Below, one piece after another: positions 14,301-27,811 of a stretch of DNA of 64,000 nt. A program made the position numbers and the translations under genes. Numbering within the stretch: position 1 is the stretch's first letter; each line of letters opens with the position of its first letter. A model generated the notes under the pieces. That model worked only from the letters and a program-made list of their open reading frames with translations, ran no database searches and was not told the origin of the DNA. This DNA is from Pempheris klunzingeri (Eukaryota; Chordata; Actinopteri; Acropomatiformes; Pempheridae), in contig NC_092027.1 of the NCBI RefSeq assembly GCF_042242105.1, positions 17,033,221-17,097,220 of the forward strand. Reading direction: 5' to 3'.

Positions 14301-17252
14301 GAGAGGGAGCAAAGGAGAAGCGATGCATTGACAGAGTGGCAGAAAGAGAAGTGTGAAGTGCTGAGGAGAGAGGATGCGAATGATAGAAGAGAGAGAGGGG
14401 GGGGGGGGAATAAGAAGTGCACAAACAAAAAGGAGAGGATGAAACTGTGAGATGAGGGGAGAGAATGAAAAAAGCAAGACATGGGAGGAGAGGTATGATG
14501 CCGAAAAGGAAGAACGACACATCGCTTTTGTGTGTTATAGAGAAGTAGAGTTATAAATAAGAGCAGGAGTACTACGGCGTATGTGACTGTGTGTGTGCTC
14601 CCCTGCAGCAGGTTAAGGCCTAATGTTTAATGACTGACTCTGAATGAGCCAGTTATTCCATTCTCTCACTGCCTTTCATCTCTGTTTACCCCCATCTAAT
14701 ATCCCAGCAATGCCCTCTCATGTTATGTGAGGTAGAGAGGGAGAACGCAGGCCAATTACAAGGGAGCAGCACTCTGCTAAGTGGTGTTGGTATTTTCCTT
14801 CTCATTAAGTCATAGTCAGAAGCCTTCTCCGGCTGTTTTCAGTGGCGTAAACATACAGCTTTATGCTTAATGTGTTTCCTCATCATGTTAGCCGAAACCA
14901 AACAGATGAATGCGCTTCATCAGTTTGATTTCATTATATGTGCTGTGGGCTGCAAGGCAAGTGAGAAGAGAATTAAAGATAAAAATTGATCGAATTCTCT
15001 GTCAGTTGAGGAAATTTACTCAGACTCTCCGTATCTCTGACACTCACTGCCCATTCGGTTTCCTTCATCTTGATATCCTCAGACAAACACGATTTGCCTC
15101 CTCTGCATCTCTGTGATGATGTATTTGTTTTTAAGATGGAGCACCAATACGCATGGGGCAAAACAAAACAATCTTAAAACCTGTCCTGCAGACATATAGA
15201 AATGTATAGTAGCTTTCACTCAGCGTAAAGGAATTAATCATTTTTAATTGGTTAATCTACCCATCCATTTCCTACCGATTGTCAGGATCTATGTTGCGTT
15301 AATTGAATTCATCATATCACTAGGAATTATCATATGAATATATCCAATAGACACTGCTGAGAAAAATGTGATATAATGATAAGTATTTCTAGGCCGTATC
15401 ATCCCTCCATCATAATTTGGACTCTGTGACCATAAAACAGGCATTAAATTGCACCCTATGTAATATTAAAAAGGTGTTTAAAAGGAGCAGGACTATTAAC
15501 TATGATTGCAACCAAGTGGTTTTTGCAGCTAAACTTAACATAAGTGAATCATAAGTGTATTCAGACAGCGTTAATATGGGTCGTTTGGAACGGCAATGAA
15601 AAGACTTATTTTGTGGTTAAGATTGCATTTGACACTTGATGTTCTCGTGGCTGCTACTTGCATCAGTTTACATAAGATTATATATTAGGGAATTACCTTG
15701 AAGGAATTGTGGTCTTGTGTGGGTATTGGGTCTATTGTTTTTTATGTATTAATGGTAAAATGTGCTTTGAATTTGCTTGTGAGACGATTGTATGCAGTCG
15801 CCCCAAACAAAATGCCTAATGAAAAAACGGAAATTCGATGAATTGAACTTGAGTTGAAGTGAAAAAATACTGTACTGACACTGCAGGTCTTATAAACTGA
15901 AGGGATTGGTCTTGTTCAGCTCTTGCATGTTGCCAAATGTCAAAAAACCTGCTGGACAGTTGTTTCTGCTGACATGCCGCAAGAGGAGCAGTGGAAGTGA
16001 AAGAATGGGAGAGACAGGAGGAGGAGAAGTGGAAGGAAAAAAAGCAGGTTGTGCAAGAGAAAATGGGAAGGATGAGAGATGGGAAAACAGGGCAAGGGGA
16101 GGAGGAGACAAGGAAAGCAAGATAGAGGAATTGCCCCCTAGGCACTCTTCAATTTTGCCCTTATGATGGGAGCATATTTCCCCTGTGCTGCGGCCATCAT
16201 CATCTCCCTCTCACACATTCGCTCTCATACTCTCTCTGCCTCTCGATCCAGGATTCCCTCTTTGTCTTTCTTGCAGCATTTCTGCAGTGTTTTCCTCCAC
16301 CCTCACTTACTTACCTGCAACTTATCTGCATCGCCATGTTTGTATATCAAGTCCTGCCATTCTCAGTCCAGAGTCTGTAGCTGCAATGTCGTCATCCAGA
16401 ATTGAGATGAAGGCATGTACGAGGTCAGCAGACGCCTTCCATTTTTTAAATTCCTATGTCATTATCTTTTCTTCTTCATTGCATGTTTTTTCCACTTAGT
16501 GGCCTCCCTCTCCGCATGCTCAGAGCTGACGAGCTGCCGCCGCCCAACCCGGCGCTGCAGTCACATTTTGCAAGTCCTCTTCTGCGGGTCACCCTTGAAA
16601 TGTTCCATCTTGCCCATAATTTTGGATTCTTTCTGGATTCTGATGGCTTGGCTAAAGCTGTCATCCGCCTGCCACAGAAGTGTGTATGGTGTTTGTGTGT
16701 GTGTATATGAGAAAAGGTAGTGGAAAAATGATCATCTGAGTAGAGCAAATCAGTCTTTCTGCCAGTTTCCCAGCATGCATGTCTCTCTGGCTGGCAAAGA
16801 GGGAAGTGCACGCCAACAAACAGCTGAGCCAATCCTCTATTATTTCCATTCCCATATTTATACATTTTACAATTGTGTGTCCCACTCTCCATTATGGGTG
16901 TGCAGAGCTCCGGTGGTTAATAGCATCTTTGAAGCCTTATGTTCTGGCACATATGGACAGATACCAGACTAATGAAAACTTTCTCATTGTTTGACTACAA
17001 TTCTATAAGGGCTGCTCTGTGCAGTTCACCTTCACTATCTGCCCCTGACCACACTGTCGCTCTGTTCGTTCTATCTGCAGTCAAACAAAGCCCATATTCA
17101 GGCAGACAATACCCAGTGCCTCACAGTGTTAGCCCATTTCAATAAAAGCCAAGTCTGTGGCTGCCTTGTCCAAATGATTGTCTGCTATTGTCTCCCATTC
17201 TGGTAGAAATAAAACCCTATTCAAAGTAATAACTCATGACATTGTGTATTTA
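11331..17252. other. non-coding stretch with microsatellites and polypurine tracts
   Basis: No supported gene. It contains a TG microsatellite (12,613-12,634), A-rich DNA at 13,500-13,680, and two strand-asymmetric purine-rich tracts at about 14,285-14,515 and 15,985-16,125. These produce long but spurious Ser/Leu/Pro-rich open frames on the complementary strand. Confidence 0.5.
12613..12634. repeat. TG microsatellite
   Basis: Uninterrupted TG dinucleotides, directly visible. Non-coding context. Confidence 0.9.
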
Positions 17253-17718
17253 TTAAAGGAATAATTTCACAGCTTGCGAAATACGCTTATTCACTTTTTT
17301 TTTGCTGAGAGTTAGATGAGAAGATCGATGCCACTCTCATGACTGTGCACCAAATATGAAGCTACCGCCGGCACCAAGTTAGCACTTAGCTTAGCACTTA
17401 CCGTTCAAACAAGAGCTGCCGTGCAGAAATGGCACATTGTCTTATAAGGGGGGTTGAATGCCAGGATAATTTTTTGACTGGGAATAGTAACCTCCCAGAG
17501 TATCCTCTGGTTACCTGTGAACCTCACTGTGATGTCAAGACTCTAGGAAACTAGCACATCATCATCCATAAACCACAAAAAACATGTTTTTACAGTTTGA
17601 ATTTTGCGAGCTTTCATATGTGTAGCTCCATATCACCACACAGTCACGAACTGTTTCATTTAACTCTTGGCAACAAAGCAAATAAGCATATTTCCCAAAA
17701 TGCTGACTACTCCTTTAA
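17253..17718. repeat. MITE, GTTAGATGAGAAGAT family, longest copy
   Basis: It begins TTAAAGGAATAATTTCAC and ends GCTGACTACTCCTTTAA, an imperfect inverted pair of roughly 15 bp ending in TTAA. The interior has GAGAGTTAGATGAGAAGATC and AGCACTTAGCTTAGCACTT, shared with fragments at 1,677, about 32,190 and 34,073. At 466 bp it appears near complete. No ORF, so it would be a non-autonomous DNA element. Confidence 0.65.
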
Positions 17719-20006
17719 AGCCAACGAACAGTCATGACATATATTAGGTCGAGGAATATCTACACATTAGGTGTTTCTTCTCTGGAAGCGATGCCTCTTA
17801 CCATCAGCCGTTCATTCATGCTTCACTATCACTGGCTTGTTCACAGCTGTTTGGGAATCAGCTGACTGTCCACATCCAGTCATTTTCATGCACGTGCATA
17901 GCACAGCCATTATAACACGACAGTTCTCTTACTACTCTGCTGATATGCTCATGGCAGTGCTGCGTCCTGTCGCCACCCCGGCCTCTTTATGTGCTCTAAT
18001 TTTGGTATTTGATTAAACATTAAGATTCATAGCTATCTATGTGTTTATTAGTTCTCCGGCAGAAACCTTTTTGCTGCACCGATACTTTGAGAGTTCCCTC
18101 AAAGAGCAGGGCTTTTCCTGCTAAATCTAATTGTAAAACCATATGCTTTGACTCCTTGATGTAAGTGGCTCTCTGAATTGGCATCATTGAAAGTTATAAT
18201 AAGTTGATTGTTTGGTGCTATGAACATATGAGGATTTGGATGCAGAGTCTTTATTGCTGAAAATTAATCATGTTCTAATGGTGGGATTTTCACTGGATTA
18301 CCATCTAAAGCTAATGAAATGCTCGTGTTGTTTCTCATGTAGCTTTCCACCAAATTTCATTATGACATTTTTGAGCTATCCTGCCTCTAGACAGGCAAGA
18401 GCATTTCCTTTGAGTGAGGAAAAATATATCAAAATACATTCATCATTTCTGGTACTCCAGCTGTTGAATTTACAGTATTTCACTGTAGTGAAACACTCTT
18501 TGACCCACAACTTGCAGCGATGGCAGAGAGCGGGCAGACTCAGCTGTAAGCAAAGTGGGTCAGACCAGTTGGCATGATCGCATGAATATTTAAAATGAAA
18601 CAGCTCCAGACTGAAGCCCGTAACAAACTAGTTGATGCCAAGCCGTGTTAAACAATGACGGCATGTTGTACAGCGCCAACTCCCTGCTGTTCAGCTACTG
18701 AATATTTCTGCCTACGTATAAAAGAGGCGGGGGTGGTCGTCCAAAGAAGAATGAAAATATATAAAGAAAACAAAAAGATGGAGTGGAGTGGAGTGGAGGT
18801 GGAGTAGAAAAGGGAGGGAAGTAGGTAGGACCACACATAATAGTGGCTGTACATTCAGATTTTAATTGGAAGGGATGTCTGAAAACAAAAGAGAACAAAA
18901 GAAGCACCTATTATTTGGTGTGTAAAATGTGTGTACGTAACACTGTAACACCTCAATTATCTGATGAGAGATGAAGAGGAGAGCCCACTGGTGGATGACA
19001 GATCAGTAGAGGCCAAAAGATGATGAACAGAAACAAACTTTGTAATTAACTCAACGCAGAGAAGCGCTGACAGGCAGAGAGCCAGACGGCCTGACAGGTT
19101 CATAAAAAAAAAAAAAAAAAATTAAAAAAAAGAAAGGAGGAGAGCGTATGGAGGGAGAGACATGACTGGAGGATGGATAGAAGTAGGTCAGGAGGAGAGA
19201 CTGAGAGGACAGGGAGACATGTGGAGAGATGGATAGAGAGGAGGAAACAAAGGAAAGAGGCAGCCAGCGTTTGGTTGCTGCTCCTCTACCTCTCTATCTT
19301 TACAGTTGCCTGTCTCCACATGGGTGCCTTTTCAATGCGTGCGCACACTACCGCACATTCGGGCATGTGCGTGCGTGCGTGTCACTGTGACTGACAGCTC
19401 CTAGCCAGCAGCCTGCTCCAAAGCCAAAGACTTCATAATAAACAGAACATGGTTTAATTTACTCCTCCAGGCAGAGCGCCGCTGCTCACTTTGTTGTCTA
19501 TTCATAAACAGGGACGCACGCACGCAAGCACAACACACCGCAAAAAATATCCGTCTGAACAACTCATTTCGTGCCTGTATATCTTTATATTTGTCTTGCT
19601 CTTTTAAGTTTTGCCGCACGTTTGCGTAAGAAACTATAATGCAGTTCTTGTGCGTATGTTTCTATTTTATCATAAATAAAATCTTTAGACATGTTGATGG
19701 AAATCGTTTCTAAACTCTGGGCCTCTGAATGGACTTTTCCCATGACAGCAACTGTCTGACATTTGAGACCACCGCATGTCATGTTGCTAGGAGACGCACT
19801 CTCCAGTCAGGTGTGCTTCTGACAAAAGTGCGTCCCACCCCATGTATAGCCTACAAACGAGAGGCGGCTCCATCCACCCATGTGCAATGTCTGAAATCCG
19901 AAATCTGTCCACGGCGGGAAGCTGACTCGGAGAGGCCGGTCGTCACGGCTACACCAATGACACGGCTGGATGTGGGTGAGCTTCCTGGGTGGCAGCTCTC
20001 ATTCAG

Positions 20007-20039
20007 CCAATCAAGGCAAACAGGCCACGCTCTATTTAA
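20007..20039 (+). promoter_or_regulatory. possible CCAAT plus TATA-like promoter elements
   Basis: CCAAT (20,007-20,011) is followed 21 bp later by TATTTAA (20,033-20,039) in a locally CpG-containing stretch about 1.6 kb before the first recognised dlgap3 exon. The arrangement resembles a promoter, but such motifs occur often by chance and no transcript start can be shown. Confidence 0.2.
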
Positions 20040-21129
20040 TGATTATCCCAGCATCTGTCCCCTATCTCTTATCCCTGTGTGAAAGCCAGCAAACAGAAGC
20101 GCAAATACACCCACAGGAGCTCAGCGAATCCCCTCCAGCCGAGCGGCTCGATTCTGGCTTTCATCGAGTAATTTCATCTCAATTTAATCAAATCTAAAAA
20201 TGAAGGGAAATGCTTGTGTGCATTATGAACAGGCTGTGTGCCCGTGATTCATGCTATGGTTAGTGAAGAACATGGTTGATGGAGGATGTGATTACAGCAG
20301 CAGTGGCAATTAATGCCAGTCTAATAAAATACATGATTACCACATTTGGAATGTAATCAAGGTTGTTACCCTTGTGCTGAAAACAAAGGCAATACAAAGA
20401 TAGAAATAGTCCCGTTTCCATTCTGTTTACTTTTACCTACAGCAAACATAGTGCGAGGGTGATATGGTTTACATTGTGACACGTTCTTGCTACAGCTTTG
20501 CACAGCGTATTGATTTCATTTCCTGCATTTGTTTCATGGAGAAGATCCCATCCTCTTCTGCACTTTTATCCTTTCGAGGCAGCAGCGGTGTTGGTTTCTG
20601 CCTGGTCACCAGGATATTATGAATCATGTTGTTGTTCAGCTGGTATCCAAACAGTGAAACGGTTGTGTAATTGATAGCACAGACGTTTGTGAATATGCTT
20701 GGATGCTTGCCGTCGCTCTCTATCTCCCCTGCATCAGGATGCAGGTGATCAATAAACACACTGTTTTCCTCTGCTGTAAATCATGTGAATGCTCAAAGAC
20801 TCCCTGCGGGCATGGATGGAGGAAAAACAGACAGACGACAAGGAGTGCTGGGCTGATGAATACAACGATAGGGGAGAGAGGAGCTAGGCGTGCCAAATGG
20901 GAGAGCGAGGCAGAAGCTGAAGAGACACCGTGAGGGAGAAAGAAAGGCTAATATTCTTGATTTATCAGCCCAGCAGCCTTTGAGATGAATGAGAAGAAGA
21001 AAGCTGTCTGTGGCTGCTTATTGCAGCCCACAGGATAAATGCTCACAATTACATTGTTTGTCTTTGGTTGGGTAAAAAATGAAGTGCAAAATCAATAAAA
21101 GTGTTCATCAGAATATGAAAAGAAAACAT

Positions 21130-21173
21130 GTTTCCTCTCTTCTGTCACAGGCACGTGACAGAAGAGAGGAAAC
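21130..21173. repeat. perfect 19-bp inverted repeat with 6-nt loop
   Basis: The left arm GTTTCCTCTCTTCTGTCAC (21,130-21,148) is exactly complementary to the right arm at 21,155-21,173, separated by AGGCAC. As RNA or single-stranded DNA it would form a 19-bp hairpin. It lies 427 bp before the dlgap3 exon starting at 21,601. Function unknown. Confidence 0.9.
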
Positions 21174-21600
21174 AATCTGGACACCAATCTACAAAGTCTA
21201 TTTCTTTTTGTTGTGATTCACTTGTAAGTTATTCAATGAACTGCACTCTACTAAACCTCTCACCTTTGTGTCTCACACAGACATATTAAGCGCAAAAACT
21301 GTGCTCACTCAGAATCGTTTTTTCAAAGGATTATATCATTGTTTTCACATGTTAGAGCCCTCAGGACAAGTCAAGTGTGTTCTCATGTGTAAAAAGCTTG
21401 AAATCTTAGCAGCTATTGAGGTAACCAAAGAGTGACTGGCAGTGATCGCCAACATCTACTCATCATCTCCCAGTTATTCCGTGAGATGAGGCAGTAAAAT
21501 GTTGAACTCTAGATTCACTTATTTGATAATGTGAATATTTGTATTGTGTTTATTCCTGTCTGCCGAGATAGACCTAACCGGTTACTCTTTGTGCCTCTAG

Positions 21601-24600
21601 GTGAGACTGGTGCAGCCCTGTCACGCCCACAGCGCCCCCTTTCGGCCCGGACGGCCCACCACGCCCCGGCGCCAGTGAAAGGGTACCATGTCAGCCGTAG
21701 CATGTCCCAGCATTCCTCTGGTGGTGGCGGAGGAGGCCCCTGCCACTGCACGCCTGAAGAGTGCGACGGCCTGGGCAGAGACTACTACCAGGGTCACAGT
21801 GATGGCCACTACTACCCTCCTGGAGTTGCGGCTGAGGCCCTGGCGCTGGAAAGGCACCATTCCCACTCCCACTCCCACAGCCACTCTGGAGGGGGAACCT
21901 TCCCCCGCTCACACCCCAGCCAGCACCCACCTCTCCAGTCGTTTGACTCCTGCGAGGAGTGCTTGTCCTCGGGCCACCCAGCGAAGATGCACCGCATTCC
22001 CCCGAACCTGATGGACCAGTTTGAGAAGCAGGTGCCCTTTCATCCTGATGGCTTCCACACTCTGCAGTACCAGCGCACCACAAGCGGCGGTGCTGAGCAG
22101 CGCAGCGAGAGCCCCTCACGTATCCGTCACCTGGTCAACTCTGTGCAGCGCCTCTTTGCCAAGTCCCATTCCCTGGAGGCACCGTCCAAACGGGAGTACA
22201 ATGGCACAAGAGGAGGTGGGGACTACCGTGGCGAGAGAGGAGGAGGCCACAGGAGTGGAGGGGAGGATGGCGGAGGCCACCACTCAGGCCATCAATCACG
22301 CTCTACCAGGAGGAGCAAGTCTCGAGAGCGTAGCAAGAGCGGAGACTCACGGCACGAGTCAGGCAGACGTCACCGCAGCAGGACAGCAGGCTGGTGGAGC
22401 TCTGACGACAACCTGGACAGCGACAGCAGCTACCTGGTTGGCGGCGGCAGACGGGGGTATCCCAGCGGGCACGAGAGCCTGGATGCAGCCATCCAGGAGC
22501 TCACCATGAAGAGGCCCAAGGAGCGTGGTGGTGGTGGGCCGGGGCCTGGGGAGTGCATGGCTTGTACTACAATGGCTCTTGCTGGGAATGAAGGAGGGGG
22601 CCACCACGGGCACCACGGCCACTCCCTGAAAAGGAGCACCTGGTCGGCTATGACAGTGAGTCAGGCCAGGGAGGTGTACCCTTCCTCCAGGGGAGGAGGC
22701 TACGAAAAAGCCCTTGTGCCGGTGGAGAATAAGCTCAAGGAGAGGACCTTCCACTACCTGCAGGTGTGTGTGCGCCTGCATGTCAACTAACATATATGTG
22801 TGTTTGTGTGTGTGCAGAAGGAATATAGTATGCCAGTGAAGACCTTACATGTTTCCTGCTTTCTCCCACATAAAAGGACATGTGCATCTGAAGAACATAT
22901 GAACATAAGAAGAAAACACACTTTGCTGTGTTCTCACACAGAAAAAGGAGTCTCATGCAGGCTCTGGTTAACATGTCTTACATCAAAGCATTCACAACCT
23001 CTCTTGAATCATAATTCAAAAAAACTGGAGTGCAAGTTACTCTCTCTAGTAATAGCAGAGTTTCCAGTGTCCATTAAATCCATTCAAATCATTTGAATCC
23101 ATTAATTTTTAAGACATCATCCCAAATAACTGTCAGATCTGAAGTTTTTCTGCTGTTTCAGAATTCATCCATTTTCATAGTCTTATGTATACATCCGTGA
23201 TTACTGTGCTAGCAGGAAACACTAACAGCTAATTGCAGCATGACTTCATTGTGCAGATTCGTCAAAATTACGATAAAAAGTAGTGTCCAAAAGAATTTTG
23301 CACCAATAATTATTTCCATTTTTTTGTGTGCAATGCATGATGGGATATGGTGCTTGGTTAGTTAGATAGTAATTCTCACTATACATTCAGAGAGCACTGA
23401 CACACGACAGCACATGACAACATAACACCTCCTGTTTGCATTACTCAAAGCATGATGAGAACAGTACATTACCGAAGAATCAAAACATTTTATCAACAAA
23501 TTGAAAGAAGAAAAACATAAAATAGTGAGTAAATCCATGGAGAAAATTTTACACTATCAGTAAATTTGTTGTCAAGGCATATTATGTCCATCAACATGAC
23601 TCTTATACCCCTGGGACAATGACGTTTGTTCTTATACAGGTATATGCTTTGTGTTAAAACCACTTTACACACTGGTCAACAATGCAACAATTTTGAATTG
23701 CACACTTTTTTTCTTCATATCAAGTGTCATGAAAAGTGAGCAGTAAGCAGTCCAGGGTTTGAAGAGTGAAATGTCCACCTGTCTTGTCTTGGTATTTTGC
23801 TGTGAGTAAGTTTGTAAGAATCTTTATTTATGTAGCTACTTTCAAGAGCAGAGACTTAACAAAGTGCTTCACAGGGTACATATACATACAGGCAGGAAAC
23901 ACGGTGACACAGTAAAAGGAAGTAATTACAAAAACTGAAAAATTACACAAATGCCTGAATTTCCAAACAAATGGGTCTTGAGCTGCTTCTTAAAATTGCC
24001 CACAGATCTGAAGTATAGTGGAAGAATTCCAAAGCTTAGGAGCTACAACCTCAAAAGCAAAGTCTTAACTATTAAACCCTGATCAGAGAACCTTAGAGAC
24101 CTGCCGGTGAGTCAGAGAACAATGATTATTTAACGTCTCTCTCAACAGTCTATCTCCAAATCCAATACATGCAACTGTCCCTTTGCCTTCTCTCTAATTT
24201 TGTATTTCCTAAAATGAAAATCTACTGAGTGTTACAGTGCAGCTACAGAGTCAGCTGAAAGAGCGCACACATACACACACAAACACGGATACACAAACCT
24301 CCAGCTGTGCTGAGGCAGAGCTGCCATGCAGGCTGTGTTTCTACGGAAACAGCGGGTCGCCACAGGAGTCCCTGGTGCTTTTCCAACTCTCATCCTTTAG
24401 ACATAGCTGAGGTCTGCTGATAGGAGCGACAGAGAGAGCAGGGTTTGTGTGTTAGCGTTTTCAAAGGACAAACCCCACACAATTTGCCCCTCTGCCTGAG
24501 GCTACCATCACATTCACACCTTAGGACACGAAATGAACTTCCCCACTGCAGCTTTTCTCATATCCCCAGGCGTCACTTGCGGTTTCATGAGAAGAGGGGA

Positions 24601-27600
24601 GATGGCGTGTTGAGTAAATTTTGTGCTGCGCATTGATGTGCTGAAGTCAGCCAGAGTGATCCATGGCTTCAGAGCACACAGCTTCCTGGAGCTGCAGATA
24701 TAGAGCTGTTCGGGTTTACTTCACCTGCACTAGACGTCAGAACAAAACAGCAGCACAGGTGCCATATTAATGCAGCAGCTCCAAACTAAATTTCATACAT
24801 TCAACTACTGACTTAAAAGGGGCTAAATATTTTTTACACTAACCGTAGACTGCATGTCTACATCAGTGGTTGCTTAGGTAGCCTACAGATCATCACCCAA
24901 CTCTGCAGCTCCTCTCATCTTCACATCTTCACACTCTTTAACTTGTTAAATTTTAAATAATTTGACTGACTTCTGTAAAAACTTGACCAGTCGCATGTTG
25001 AGATCCCTCACCTGATGCAAAGGTTGTGCTGACAAAGTTCACACAATGAGAAACATTTTTCCAGAAAAACTTTCAAGACACTGTCCTTGTCCCATTGTTA
25101 AAGTCTTAAAATTTGTGTTGTTGTTCTGCTCACACCATATGGAAGCAGTCAAAGACATTAGCCATGAAAATAAAGGTTTTGGAAAAAAAAAAAAAATGAA
25201 CATGAGAGATTAAAGTAAAATACCTTCATATACAGCAGTGCCATCAGGTCTGTTACTCTAATAATAGCCTTAAAGGCACAAAGTGACTTTTTTAGCCACT
25301 GCAATATCTATTTACACCCAGGTGCAAATAGCCTGATGGTCGCTATTTGGCTATTTATACCCACATTAACTATTTACACCCAGGTGCAAATAATATTGGT
25401 GGGTCTCAACACCTGTGTGCAAATAGCAGCTGCCTGTTTGTTGCAGAGAGAAGACATTATGATTCGACTGAAGAGAAACACAAAGCATGCAGTGCAGTTA
25501 CACCACATTTTAAATCAGTTCAAGTATGCCACAACTATTTTTTTTTCTGTCAGGAACAGAAAAAGTAGTCATACTCCCTGCTACCAAATGGCAGGGACAT
25601 GTATGGTATATACAAGCTTATTGTGACAGGTCCACACTGGTAGATCGCTCAAGTTTGCCACACAAAACCAAAAAAAAAAAGTGAAGCATCTTGAAATGAA
25701 AATTGAAGGAACAAAAATGAGTGAATCTTCACAAGTCAGAATTATCGTGGTCACAAGCAAAGGGACATGTGGAAGGTTTTCTCCCATGGTGTCAACACCA
25801 ATCACAATGTGCGGCATCACAAGCCAGCGCTCTCCATTCCCTAAACCCTTCCCTTCCCCTCGGCCTGTGTCTGATAGATAAGGAACGATAAAAACGAGAA
25901 TATGGAGCGAGAGTGAAATGAAGACTGACACAGCGAGAGAGAGAGAGAGACAAAGATCGAAGGGGGGAAAGAGCAAGGTAGAGGGATGCAGAGATAGCAA
26001 AGCAAGCTCAGGGATAGAAAAGCGATAAAGGAGGGGATGGTAGCCAAGGGGCAAAGCGAGAGGAGAGAAAGAGCAGGGCGAGAAAATGAGAGAGATAGTG
26101 GAAGGGCCAGGGGGATCGGGAGATTAGGCTGAATCATCTTTTAAGTGATGACCTTAAAAACACGCACTCAACTGGATGCCAAACCCTGGGGCTTTGACTG
26201 TGTGTGTGTGTGTGTGTGTCAGTGTGTGTAGGTGTTTTCATTCGGTCACATGCTCACGTGAGACCGCGCACCTTGCAGAATTTGCAAAAACTGAACGAAC
26301 GAAGGGTCTTTCAGGACAAGCAGCTGCTGTTGCTTCCTGTTAGATTTAAAGCTTTCATCATACCGGAACAGACGTGGGATCAAATGGTGCAAACACACAC
26401 AAATATTTACAAACCGAACTGAGCGGTACTCCACAATAATAGAATTTTCTGTCCAAGGTTGAGGTATCCTCATCTGGTATGATGCTAATTAAAGCTGCAC
26501 TTGTTTTATTTTCACATCAACAGTGGATCAAATGAGTATGTGTGATGTGAAGGTGTCGTTCATTGTGACAAACCCACAGAAAATGACAGCCAAAGTCTGC
26601 AGCTCGCATCAGCTTTGGAGAGCTTTTTAGCTTCTTTCAGCTGCTTGTTTTGGTGTTCTGGCCTGCTACCTGCCCAGCACCAAACCACACAGACAAAACT
26701 AGCTAGTGAATCATTTTTCTCAGCAGCTGATGGAGATGAAAACACAGATATAAAGAACATGAATATTGGACTTACATTCATCGGGTGGCCAGAAAGATGT
26801 CTCTGAAACACTGCTAATGTTGCTCTTTGTCTGCTAGATATGTGAAAGTGTAATTGCTTGCTAACACATTTTCCACGCCAACTTTTTTTTTGCTGATAAT
26901 GTGTCAAATGCTTTGATTTCAGCCGTCCTCATCAAATGGCCAAAACATAAAATCAACTAATGCAGCAGGAAAGACTGGACCTGTGATGTGTTTCTTTGTC
27001 TCTCTCTATAGCTGCCTGGCTCTCTCGCTCTTGCTGTTTCTCATTGCAGGTTCTCCACATTACATGGACTTTTGGAATATCTTTGAATATTAGAGCAGGC
27101 AGGGAAATTCATGACGTTTGGTTAAATCTAAAAGTAAATCATGGAATAGGACAACATTTCACAAATAATCCACCTCATGTGGATATGCCATAAAGAAACA
27201 GCACCAACAGACCAGAAAGAGTTGAACTTGAACAGTCATATGTTTTATGTTTTAGCACAGCCACAATGGGAACCTGTCAATGTAATTTTTTTTGTTTAAT
27301 TTCATTGCTCTTTATCAGTTCTCTGTATGTTGTCTTCCTCCTTAGTTTCTTGTCCTGACTGTGTTCCTGAGTGGGAGTTTTTTCATATTGTTTTCCCATC
27401 AGACTCTCATTCGCCTCTTCAACCGTCCTCCTGCTTTCTGCCGGCTTAAGTCTCAGCTTCTCTGTTTCTAGTTTTGTCACCCTGTATATCTGTCGGTCTC
27501 TCTGTCTGCCACCTTTCCTGTCTGTCTGCCTACATCTTGTCTCTCTGTCCACTCTGCTTCCCTACCTGCCGTTCTGTGTATTGATTTATTTGCTCTCTGT

Positions 27601-27755
27601 CTGTCTGTCTCTATCTGTCGGCTTCTGGCTTACGCTGTTTCTCCTTCTCTGTATCAGTGTTTCTCCAGCTGTCAGAGTTTCTCTCTTTCTGTAAGTCCCT
27701 TTGTCCCTTTCTCTCTTTCTTTAAGATCATCTCCCATGTATGCATACATGTGCAT

Positions 27756-27811
<56 letters not shown>

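Larger units (their letters stand above)
17719..21600. other. non-coding region immediately upstream of first recognised dlgap3 exon
   Basis: No confident exon. Purine-rich tracts lie at about 18,725-18,830 and 19,120-19,265. A more GC-rich, CpG-containing patch spans about 19,330-20,190 and could include a promoter or 5' exon of dlgap3, but no exon can be proven. A perfect hairpin lies at 21,130-21,173. Confidence 0.45.

Noticed and set aside
14011..14520. Overlapping long minus-strand frames rich in Ser, Leu and Pro
   Set aside because: They are the translated complement of a polypurine tract. Several frames are open at once, as expected from biased composition.
19729..20082. 117-codon plus-strand frame in the GC-richer patch
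   Set aside because: No family resemblance and no defined splice context. The region is more likely regulatory or 5' untranslated, and even that is unproven.
25300..25430. Possible CRISPR-like direct repeats
   Set aside because: Only two to three imperfect units with no regular spacers, in a vertebrate intron; a diverged tandem repeat.
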